35,668 nucleotides of DNA from Nitrospira lenta (GTDB lineage: Bacteria > Nitrospirota > Nitrospiria > Nitrospirales > Nitrospiraceae), in NCBI GenBank assembly GCA_945865525.1, contig CAMBDY010000020.1:1-35668 (forward strand). The letters are read 5' to 3'. Below, piece after piece: positions 26,381 to 33,644 of this stretch (the first letter of the stretch is position 1; each line of letters opens with the position of its first letter). The notes under the pieces were generated by a model that was given only the letters and a program-made list of their open reading frames with translations, ran no database searches and was not told the origin of the DNA. A program made the translations under genes and the position numbers.

Positions 26381-26419
26381 CCTTCGCATCGTAATTACCT
26401 CTTCCCAGTCTTCAGTCGT
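26381..26419 (-). repeat. 39-bp direct repeat, left copy (flanks Sel1/hsd unit)
   Basis: This 39-base segment, beginning CCTTCGCATCGTAATTACCT, recurs at 33502-33540 with one mismatch (position 26405 C versus T). On the minus strand it encodes the last residues of a Sel1 protein (RLKTGKR, stop TAA) followed five bases later by ATGCGAAGG, the first codons of another Sel1-type gene that is lost here (it runs into TAG within eight codons). Confidence 0.85.
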
Positions 26420-26742
26420 GCGTAATACTCACACCCGAGTTTTTCTTTCAGATCACAGGCTTTGCCAAAGAATGTGAGGGCGTCCTTGACAGACTGCCTG
26501 ACCCCTGTGCCCTGCTGATACATCCTCCCAAGATTGAAACAGCCCATCGTCTCCTGTCCATCACAGGCTTTTCGATAGAGTTCCACCGCTTTGAAGACGT
26601 CCTGCGTGACCCCGGTGCCATCCTCATACGCAGACCCGAGCTTGAAACATCCCGCCGCATTTTTTCCATCACAGGCTTTTCGGTAAAGCTCCACCGCTTT
26701 GAAGGAGTCCTGCGTGACGCCGGTGCCCTTCTTATACATCAC
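26395..26742 (-). pseudogene. Sel1-repeat protein, C-terminal fragment
   Basis: The 115 codons (GTG then ATG start) hold about three Sel1 units (GTGVTQDSFKAVELYRKACDGKNAAGCFKLGSAYEDG and so on). The fragment lacks the signal peptide seen in the complete-start paralogue at 33510. It begins in the middle of a repeat (VMYKKGTGVTQD; intact repeats begin GCxNLGVMY). It ends with the usual cap EKLGCEYYARLKTGKR. Sequence upstream of the GTG is unrelated to Sel1 genes. It is best read as the 3' half of a gene whose 5' half is the CDS at 32977-33510, with the hsd cassette between them. It could still be translated as a small soluble protein. Confidence 0.7.
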
Positions 26743-26866
26743 CCCAACCTTTATCCTCGAACCAAGAAACTAAGTCGCCAAGATTCTTGGGTTCTGGCGT
26801 ATTCTTTCGAACATGATCAATGACTTGATCACGGATCTGAATTAGTTTCGTGGAAAATTCAAACAT
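26732..26866 (-). CDS. 44-residue small ORF immediately after hsdR
   Basis: It starts (ATG 26866) nine bases after the hsdR stop and ends TAA at 26732-26734, overlapping the start of the Sel1 fragment. The peptide (MFEFSTKLIQIRDQVIDHVRKN...SWFEDKGWGDV) is acidic and helical-looking. Its segment IQIRDQVIDHVR matches residues 38-48 of the HsdR (LIRDQVINFIR), and the underlying DNA is also nearly identical (ATCCGTGATCAxGT). Either it is a genuine small protein co-translated with hsdR, or it is debris from a rearrangement that copied part of hsdR. No ribosome site is evident. Confidence 0.45.
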   Translation of the reverse strand: MFEFSTKLIQIRDQVIDHVRKNTPEPKNLGDLVSWFEDKGWGDV

Positions 26867-26875
26867 TTTCAAAAG

Positions 26876-29842
26876 TTAACTTACGGATCGTTGTTTGCTA
26901 ATCGAAGGGAATTGTTGGTTTTTATAGTCCTTGTACATCATTTGGAAGATTAAGTTCTTCATCGAAGGGTTGTCATCCATCTTTTTGTAAAAATCAAAAC
27001 GTTCGTTGATGTAATCAATCATCATCCCTTCGAACTGTTGTTTGAAGAAGCTTTGCTTGTTGTCTTCGGTGTTATCACCCTTCATGTACTTTTGTACTTC
27101 AGGGTCTTCAATCAAGCGCTTACTCAACCGAGAAAGATCGAGACGATCCTCTTCGGTGAGATTGACACCGTAAGTTGTGTTCACTTGATTGATGATTTCA
27201 GATAAGAAGTCGTACTCTGGCTCCGTAACCCCCGTAGTTATAAATTCGGGTGGGGTGAGAATCGAATCTTCAGTAACCAAGCCCTCGATGTGCTCATGTA
27301 TTTTTTGAATACGTAAAGAATCAAGGTCGATGGTGTCGGAAATATCGAAACGATCGACCTGACGTTTAGGTAGCTTCTTGTTCAAGTACTTCAGGAATAC
27401 AAAAGACTTTTCGAGCTCAATGTCCGTGAAGCTGATGATTTGAGAGAGGTATCCGTACATACGGATGTATGACTGAATCTTTGATCTGAAATCCTCTCGA
27501 ATCTCATCATCTTCAATACGATTGAAGTTATCTACCACTCGATCAAGAATATGGTGAAGGTTTCCTTCGTCACGTCTTGGATCGAAAAAGACTTCACAGA
27601 AGCGGTTTACGTCCTCATTCGTGTAGAGATGAAAGTTATAGATTTCTCTCTGTAAGTCGTAGAGTCGATTAGGGTCGGTCTCACCCTCTAGGATTGTTGA
27701 CTGGTAAAAGCGTTGGAACGATTCTCTAATTTCTTCAGGCTCGTTAACGAAATCCAATACGAAGGTTTCTGTTTTACCTGATGTCGTTCTATTAAGACGG
27801 GAAAGCGTCTGAACACATTGAACACCACCTAGTTTTTTATCTACATACATAGATTGAACTAACGGTTCATCAAAGCCCGTCTGGAATTTATTAGCTACGA
27901 CCAGAAGTCGGAACTTAGGATTTTTAAGACCAAGAGGAACGTCACCATCATGACCAATCCCCGAGTTACAGCTTGATTCTGTAAACTTTTCATGATCGAT
28001 AGAGACCTCACCAGAGAACCCAACCAAGCAACGATAGTAAAGCCCTCGTTCCTCGAGTTGTCGGTTAATTTCTTTGAAGTACCAAACACAATGCTTTCTA
28101 GATTGAGTGACGATCATTCCTCTAGATCGACCTTGAATTTCTTTGGAGCCTTTGTCGATCCAATGATCCAGCATGATTTGAACTTTGCTACGAATGGTCA
28201 TCTCATGAGAGTCGACGTAACGAACAAGCTCTAGCTTCCCTTTACCTGTAGGAACTTTAATGTCACCATCTTTAGTCTGCTTTACTTTGAAGTAGCGTTT
28301 GTATGTTGTGTAGTTCTGAAGGACGTCTAAAGTGAAGCCTTCATGGATGGACTGGTACATCGAATAGATGTGGAACGGAACAAACTTCCCCTCCTGTGTC
28401 TTCGTACCGAATAATTCGAGAGTCTTTTCCTTGGGTGTACCTGTGAAGCCGAAGAATGAAATGTGGGATTGTTTTCCACGACTCTGAATCTCTTGACGTA
28501 GCATTTCTTCATAGTCGAATTCATCGTCATCTTCGTCAGATTTGGACAGAGACTTCTTGAGCTCTTTTGACAGTTCACCCGATTGACTCGAATGAACTTC
28601 GTCGATGATCACACCAAAAGTTTTATTCCCTAGTGAAGCGATCGTTTCGGAAATAAACGGGAACTTCTGGATAGTCGTGATGACAATATCTTTACCTTGC
28701 TCTAAGAACTTCCTGAGCTCTTGTGAGCCGTGTTCAACCCCATTAACTACTCCATCAATCTTTTCAAGCGAGCGAATTGTGTTTCGTAGCTGATCATCAA
28801 GCACAGTTCTATCAGTCACAACGATGATGGTGTCGAATAGACGCTTGGTGTCACCCTTTGATCGATATAACGAAGTCAGGGTATGAGATAGCCAGCCGAT
28901 TGAATAGGACTTTCCAGAACCTGTCGTATGTTGAACAAGGTAGTTCTTCCCGACACCATCTTCCTTGAGTTGTCGTCTGAACTTACGGATCAAATCGAGC
29001 TGGTGATATCGAGGAAAGACAAGAACTTCCTTCACTACTGAATCGATCTTTTGAGTCTTGTCGTTGAAGAAGAATTTCTTCTCTTTTGATAGATGGACAA
29101 AATTCTCCAGAACATCCAACAGTGAAGAAGGGGGAAGTATTTCTTCCCACAAATATTTGGTTCGATACCCGCTCTCGACAGACGGGTTCTCTAGGTCACG
29201 GTTGTATGGGAGAAAGAAAGTCTTCTGACCTGCTAACCGAGTCGTCATGGACACTCGGTTGTTATCAACACAGAAATGAACCATACATCGCTTGAAGTTA
29301 AGCAACGGCTCTTTCGGATCTCGATCAAATCGGTACTGGTTCTCAGAATGCTTGACGTTTTGTCCAGTTAGCTGGTTCTTTAGTTCCATCGTCACGATGG
29401 GAAATCCATTCAGAAAGAGAACCATGTCAATGGAGTTCTCATTTTGTTCTGAATAGTGAAGCTGTCTAACTACCGTGAATTGATTTGATTGGTAGAGTTT
29501 TAGGTGGTCTGGATTGAGATCGCTCTTTGGCTCGAAATAGCAGAGATTCAGGTAAACACCACGATCAACAACCTGATTTCTCAAAACATCGATGATCCCT
29601 CGCTTTGAAATTTCCGAAGACACACGAGCAAGGACTTTGTTTTCGGTGTCGACATCGTAGATTTCTTGAAGACGACCCCATTGCTCAGGTTGAGTAGATC
29701 GAATGAAGTTGATTACCTGATCACGGATCAAGCAAAGGTTACGGTCATATCCACTAAAGTGGAGGGTAGAGTAACCAACGGTCTTCAGATGGTCTTCAAT
29801 GTGCTCTTCAAATCTTTTTTCTGTAGGGCTTAGACCGCTCAT
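26876..29842 (-). CDS. hsdR: type I restriction enzyme, HsdR subunit
   Basis: HsdR is the motor and nuclease of the type I complex: it translocates and cuts unmodified DNA remote from the target. The 988-residue protein has an N-terminal PD-(D/E)xK nuclease: D139 (SIDMVLFLNGFP) and ELK (153-155, TMELKN), with QxxxY-like SENQYRF after it. The SF2 helicase domains follow: TTGSGKS (306-312), IIDEVHSSQ (412-420), FFGFTGTP, and FQTGFDEP...RLNRTTSGK. The C-terminal part is helical. Its start overlaps the hsdS stop by four bases (ATGA). All catalytic residues I can check are present, so the system appears active. The base composition is much more AT-rich than the flanks. Confidence 0.95.
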   Translation of the reverse strand: MSGLSPTEKRFEEHIEDHLKTVGYSTLHFSGYDRNLCLIRDQVINFIRSTQPEQWGRLQEIYDVDTENKVLARVSSEISKRGIIDVLRNQVVDRGVYLNLCYFEPKSDLNPDHLKLYQSNQFTVVRQLHYSEQNENSIDMVLFLNGFPIVTMELKNQLTGQNVKHSENQYRFDRDPKEPLLNFKRCMVHFCVDNNRVSMTTRLAGQKTFFLPYNRDLENPSVESGYRTKYLWEEILPPSSLLDVLENFVHLSKEKKFFFNDKTQKIDSVVKEVLVFPRYHQLDLIRKFRRQLKEDGVGKNYLVQHTTGSGKSYSIGWLSHTLTSLYRSKGDTKRLFDTIIVVTDRTVLDDQLRNTIRSLEKIDGVVNGVEHGSQELRKFLEQGKDIVITTIQKFPFISETIASLGNKTFGVIIDEVHSSQSGELSKELKKSLSKSDEDDDEFDYEEMLRQEIQSRGKQSHISFFGFTGTPKEKTLELFGTKTQEGKFVPFHIYSMYQSIHEGFTLDVLQNYTTYKRYFKVKQTKDGDIKVPTGKGKLELVRYVDSHEMTIRSKVQIMLDHWIDKGSKEIQGRSRGMIVTQSRKHCVWYFKEINRQLEERGLYYRCLVGFSGEVSIDHEKFTESSCNSGIGHDGDVPLGLKNPKFRLLVVANKFQTGFDEPLVQSMYVDKKLGGVQCVQTLSRLNRTTSGKTETFVLDFVNEPEEIRESFQRFYQSTILEGETDPNRLYDLQREIYNFHLYTNEDVNRFCEVFFDPRRDEGNLHHILDRVVDNFNRIEDDEIREDFRSKIQSYIRMYGYLSQIISFTDIELEKSFVFLKYLNKKLPKRQVDRFDISDTIDLDSLRIQKIHEHIEGLVTEDSILTPPEFITTGVTEPEYDFLSEIINQVNTTYGVNLTEEDRLDLSRLSKRLIEDPEVQKYMKGDNTEDNKQSFFKQQFEGMMIDYINERFDFYKKMDDNPSMKNLIFQMMYKDYKNQQFPSISKQRSVS

Positions 29843-31161
29843 ATTATTTCCTCCGTAACTCTTACCTTCCCAGTCACGACCGAAGATATTAGAGATTGTC
29901 TGTACTCTTTAAGCAAAGCCTTACGAGCTAACAATCTCTCAGACAATTGCTTAGTTGTTCGACTTACCATCGAAATTTTGTGGGCTATTTGTTTTTGTTC
30001 GTCTTCGGGTGGAGCTACGACTTTAAGGTTCTCAATCGACCCCTTACCTAGTCCAAATCTAGTTATCCCGCTTGATGAAACATAAAAATAGTCTTTTGCA
30101 TTTTTCGACTCAATGTATCGATAAATGAACTCTGAGTGAAAGTCAGTCGACTTCATTCGAATAATGGCTAGGTGATATCCACATACCGTGTTATCTAAGT
30201 CTTCATTCACGATTGTCGGAATCCCAATGTCATCTGGAGACTCGGAATCTTTGGTGAGAAGAATGTCACCTCTTCGTAAAGAGAATTTTTCAAATTCGTT
30301 ATCAGAGCAGGTTCCCGATGGAAGAACTGATTTTGAGTCGATGTACTCGTTCTTATAGACATCAGGATAGTGACAAATATTGACCCGTTTTTCATCCTCG
30401 TATTCGTGACGATCAACGGAACTCAGCTCTACGCTCGAGATATGCTTCAGCACCTCAATATTCCAGTGTTTCGGTATTTCACCAATCCAATCGATACCGC
30501 TGTCCTTCATCTCAACATTTGGATCGAGCCCTTTGGTCACATACTGATTGATCAATGAGGTACGTTGCTCTTTGAGTAGCTCGATTCTCTTTTTAATCTT
30601 GCTTATCAATTTGTCAATTTGGCTTGTTTTCTTGTCGAGGTAGCGGGAGATTATTTTTTGTTCATTAAGTGGAGGAAGAACTCCGAAAACATCACCAAAA
30701 GAATCATCATACAAACGCAACCGAGACATTGTTATCCCTGTTGAGTTACGTCTAAACTCAGTAATGTATTCTTCGGATCTTAAAAGGTAATTGAAATACC
30801 AAGGATCACATTCTTTGCTAAACGAGAATACTGAGTATGCTGGAGAAACTATTCCCGAATATGGGCTAACACCTAAACCTCTTTTCCAAACCAGCATTAT
30901 ATTATTTACTAAGTTTCCCTCTTCAACTAGTCTGTATCCAATTAAATCGTCAGATCGACTTAATGGTTCGTCATCACTTTTTAGTTCTTTTCTTTTAATA
31001 ATTCCTCTAGTCTCTGTCACTGAGAGTAGCTCTTCTTCACCGGTTTCAGAGAGCTCTTTCTTTGATTTTGTTAGGTACTTTAGTCTTTTTAATTTCCATC
31101 CTTCTGGAACTTCGCTAATATGACTTCGATTATTATTATGATGGATTTCATAGTTACTCAT
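29839..31161 (-). CDS. hsdS: type I restriction-modification specificity subunit HsdS
   Basis: HsdS reads the bipartite target. The start is set at the ATG at 31161 (MSNYEIHHNN), because ATGAGTAA overlaps the hsdM stop by eight bases, a typical coupling; the upstream in-frame start would overlap hsdM by 47. In 440 residues there are two target-recognition domains, each opening with a similar segment (VPEGWKLKRLKYL and IPKHWNIEVLKHI). Two conserved coiled-coil regions follow (NEQKIISRYLDKKTSQIDKLISKIKKRIELLKEQRTSLINQYVTKG and EDEQKQIAHKISMVSRTTKQLSERLLARKALLKEYRQSL). No truncation or invertible repeats are visible. The recognised sequence cannot be read from this. Confidence 0.95.
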   Translation of the reverse strand: MSNYEIHHNNNRSHISEVPEGWKLKRLKYLTKSKKELSETGEEELLSVTETRGIIKRKELKSDDEPLSRSDDLIGYRLVEEGNLVNNIMLVWKRGLGVSPYSGIVSPAYSVFSFSKECDPWYFNYLLRSEEYITEFRRNSTGITMSRLRLYDDSFGDVFGVLPPLNEQKIISRYLDKKTSQIDKLISKIKKRIELLKEQRTSLINQYVTKGLDPNVEMKDSGIDWIGEIPKHWNIEVLKHISSVELSSVDRHEYEDEKRVNICHYPDVYKNEYIDSKSVLPSGTCSDNEFEKFSLRRGDILLTKDSESPDDIGIPTIVNEDLDNTVCGYHLAIIRMKSTDFHSEFIYRYIESKNAKDYFYVSSSGITRFGLGKGSIENLKVVAPPEDEQKQIAHKISMVSRTTKQLSERLLARKALLKEYRQSLISSVVTGKVRVTEEII

Positions 31162-32866
31162 CAACGATCTCCATCGATAATTTACTGATTTCATCGTCAA
31201 GTGACTTCAAGTCTTTTGAGATCTCTTCCAAACTTCTTAATGGAGTGAATTTATAAAAGTATTTTGTGAAGTTGATTTCGTAGCCAATCTTGTCTTTAGA
31301 ACGATCCAGCCACGAATCAGATAGATGAGGCTTCACCTCACGCTCATAATATCTTTCAATACTTTCAGACAGCGGAACACGTTCGCTATCTCTTTTCGAT
31401 GTGTCGGGCTTTGGATTTCCTTGAGAATCGTTCTTGACTTTACCGTTTTCGATTAAAGGTTGTTCAACCACTACCTTTGTGTAACCGGAAAAGCTATTGG
31501 GGTAAATCTTACAAAACTCGTTTTCTTCGAATTTTTGATAGATATTAAATAGCTGTTCTGTCTGTTCTTCGGTAATGTACTTACCTTTATCCCCAAGATT
31601 TTTTTTCATTGAAGTCGAGAACGAGCTTCCATCAATCAACTGAATCTTACCTTTACGTTCTGGAGACTTTTTATTAGTCACGATCCAGATGTAGGTCGTA
31701 ATCCCCGTATTGAAGAACATGCGGTCTGGTAAAGACACGATACATTCCAACCAATCATTTTCAATCACCCATTTTCGAATCTCAGATTCACCACTACCAG
31801 CGTCACCAGTAAAGAGCGGGGAGCCGTTAAAGACGATACCGATACGGGAGCCTTCAGGATTCATCTTGTGAATGAGGTGCTGAAGGAACAGCAGTGACCC
31901 GTCTGAGGTTCGTGGTGTTCCGACAAAGAAGCGACCATTTGGATCTTTAGCTTCTTCCGTCACAAACTCTTCTTCGGATTTCCAGCTCACGCCAAAAGGT
32001 GGATTGGTGATCATATAGTCAAACTTACGACCTTGTAACCGATCGTCAGATATAGACGAACATGGTCCATGAATGTTGTCGGGGTTCTCATCCATCATAA
32101 GTAGATCGGACTTACAGATTGAATAAGTTACATCATTTAGTTCTTGACCGTATAGGTCGACCTTCAGGTTTGGATTGATGTTTTCGTGTATCCATTCCTT
32201 ACCAATGGTCAACAGACCCCCTGTTCCACAACAGGGGTCAAAAACTGAACGAATCTTTCCTTCCCCTTGAAGGTCCTTACGATCCCCTCCAAATACAAAG
32301 GAGACTAACAATTTCACAACGTCTCGTGGTGTGAAGTGGTCTCCGCTTTCCTCGTTCGACATTTCCGAGAATTTACGAAGTAGCTCTTCATAGACCGAGC
32401 CCATTTGGTGGTTGTCGATCTTGTTTGGATGAAGGTCGAATTCGGTGAACTTATCAATCAGCAAGTACAACCGTTTGTTCTTATGTAGCTTCTCTACAAG
32501 CGGATTGATCGAAAAGTTTTCGATGATGTCAAGTACATTCTTTGAGTATCCCTGAACGTAGTTGTTGAAATTTATCAACACGTTATTCGGGTCGCTCTTG
32601 ATACGGGATAGGTCGAACTTAGATGAATTGAAAAACGGGTAGCCGACCTTTCTCAAGATCACAGGAGTGGAATCGGACAGTTGGTCTTTGTATTTTGTGT
32701 AGAGCTCAAAGACTTCATCTTTTTTTGGTTCTAGTACACAGTCCAATCGTCTCATCACCACAAACGGAAGAATCACCCGTCCGTATTCGGAAGGTTTGAA
32801 TAAACCTCTTAGAACATCATCGGCTGATGACCAAATAAGTGAGGATAGGTTGGTTGTATTGTTCAT
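31154..32866 (-). CDS. hsdM: type I DNA N6-adenine methyltransferase HsdM
   Basis: HsdM methylates adenine in the target with S-adenosylmethionine. In 570 residues the N-terminal helical HsdM_N region (1-140) is followed by MGSVYEELLRKFSE and HFTPRDVVKLL (178-188). The AdoMet motif I is FDPCCGTGG (209-217) and the catalytic motif IV is NPPF (288-291). The C-terminal region contains the usual HsdM tail with a coiled coil (KDLKSLDDEISKLSMEI). It starts with ATG at 32866 after a purine-rich AAAGAGAAA leader and heads the hsdM-hsdS-hsdR operon. It is as AT-rich as the rest of the cassette. Confidence 0.96.
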   Translation of the reverse strand: MNNTTNLSSLIWSSADDVLRGLFKPSEYGRVILPFVVMRRLDCVLEPKKDEVFELYTKYKDQLSDSTPVILRKVGYPFFNSSKFDLSRIKSDPNNVLINFNNYVQGYSKNVLDIIENFSINPLVEKLHKNKRLYLLIDKFTEFDLHPNKIDNHQMGSVYEELLRKFSEMSNEESGDHFTPRDVVKLLVSFVFGGDRKDLQGEGKIRSVFDPCCGTGGLLTIGKEWIHENINPNLKVDLYGQELNDVTYSICKSDLLMMDENPDNIHGPCSSISDDRLQGRKFDYMITNPPFGVSWKSEEEFVTEEAKDPNGRFFVGTPRTSDGSLLFLQHLIHKMNPEGSRIGIVFNGSPLFTGDAGSGESEIRKWVIENDWLECIVSLPDRMFFNTGITTYIWIVTNKKSPERKGKIQLIDGSSFSTSMKKNLGDKGKYITEEQTEQLFNIYQKFEENEFCKIYPNSFSGYTKVVVEQPLIENGKVKNDSQGNPKPDTSKRDSERVPLSESIERYYEREVKPHLSDSWLDRSKDKIGYEINFTKYFYKFTPLRSLEEISKDLKSLDDEISKLSMEIVDE

Positions 32867-32976
32867 TTTTTTCTCTTTTTAATTTACTTCTCAGTTTAAG
32901 TTGTGTGGGCGAGTTAGTGGTTGTTTCTAGCTCCGACGCAACTCTTTTCTTTTGATTTCTTGCTTTCAGTTTTCAG

Positions 32977-33510
32977 CTACTGACGCTGCGAGGCTATCTG
33001 GCTAGTAAACCTCGCTACAGACTGTCGCACGCTGTTTCCCTGCTCATACATCCACCCAAGCTGCCAACATCCCCCCCCAAACTGCCCGTCACAGGCTTTC
33101 CGATAGAGCTCCACCGCTTTGAAGGAGTCCTGCGTGACGCCTTTTCCTTTGGAATACATCACTCCAAGATTGGTACATCCCCTCGCATTCTTCCCATCAC
33201 ACGCTTGCCGATAGAGTTCCACTGCCTTGAAGTGATCCTGCGTAACGCCATCGCCTTTTTCATACATCACTCCAAGATTGAAACATCCCATCGCCTCCTG
33301 CCCGTCACAGGTTTTTTGATAGAACTCCACAGCTTTGAAGTTATCCTGTGTGACGCCTTGTCCGTTGTAATACATCACTCCAAGATTGAAACATCCCACC
33401 GCATTACCCTGCTGACACGCCTTAGTTAGTTCCTCAGGTGTCTGCGCAGATGCGAAATCCACGACTCCAAGTGTCCCTATGAGCAACAGTACTGTCAGCA
33501 CCCTTCGCAT
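32977..33510 (-). CDS. exported Sel1-repeat protein, C-terminally truncated
   Basis: The ATG at 33510 is chosen because AGAGGT lies nine bases upstream and a signal peptide follows (MRRVLTVLLLIGTLGVVDFASAQ). The 177-residue product then has about four 36-residue Sel1 units (GNAVGCFNLGVMYYNGQGVTQDNFKAVEFYQKTCDGQ and so on), an alpha-solenoid used for protein-protein contacts in the periplasm. After VRQSV the frame leaves Sel1 similarity and ends ARFTSQIASQRQ; the paralogous fragment at 26395 instead continues KDALTFFGKACDLKEKLGCEYYARLKTGKR. The last repeat and cap have been replaced, consistent with interruption by the hsd cassette. Confidence 0.8.
   Translation of the reverse strand: MRRVLTVLLLIGTLGVVDFASAQTPEELTKACQQGNAVGCFNLGVMYYNGQGVTQDNFKAVEFYQKTCDGQEAMGCFNLGVMYEKGDGVTQDHFKAVELYRQACDGKNARGCTNLGVMYSKGKGVTQDSFKAVELYRKACDGQFGGGCWQLGWMYEQGNSVRQSVARFTSQIASQRQ
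32988..33015. repeat. short hairpin at the right junction of the hsd island
   Basis: GCGAGG (32988-32993) and CCTCGC (33010-33015) form a perfect 6-bp inverted repeat with a 16-base loop. It starts at the base where similarity of the Sel1 gene to its paralogue stops. It lies within the last codons of the truncated Sel1 frame. A 7-bp-period tract continues beyond it (about 32943-32985). Confidence 0.45.
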
Positions 33511-33540
33511 CGTAATTACCTCTTTCCAGTCTTCAGTCGT
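33502..33540 (-). repeat. 39-bp direct repeat, right copy
   Basis: This second copy of the segment at 26381-26419 has one mismatch. On the minus strand it still carries RLKTGKR and TAA, the tail of a now-missing upstream Sel1 gene, five bases before the ATG of the Sel1 CDS. Beyond it (33541 onward) similarity ends. The two copies lie 7.1 kb apart in the same orientation. Confidence 0.85.
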
Positions 33541-33644
33541 ATCTCGCGGCAAACCATCACCCAAACAGTAAAAAAAGTCAAAAAAGTGCTCAAATCACAC
33601 CCGGTCACATAGCATTCTCACAGGCACTATGGTATGTCGAGCCC

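Larger units (their letters stand above)
26743..33015 (-). mobile_element. type I restriction-modification island interrupting a Sel1-repeat gene
   Basis: The hsdM-hsdS-hsdR cassette, visibly AT-richer than the GC-rich flanks, lies between a Sel1 gene that ends abruptly after VRQSV (about 33016) and a Sel1 fragment that begins mid-repeat (about 26742). No integrase, transposase or recombinase is present. The right edge has a GCGAGG/CCTCGC hairpin, and the left edge has GTGATGTAT microhomology with Sel1 repeats. The boundaries are inferred from where Sel1 homology stops. Confidence 0.6.

Noticed and set aside
26395-33510. Regularly spaced repeats suggestive of a CRISPR array
   Set aside because: The repeats are 108-bp coding Sel1 units, not short direct repeats with unique spacers; no cas genes are present.
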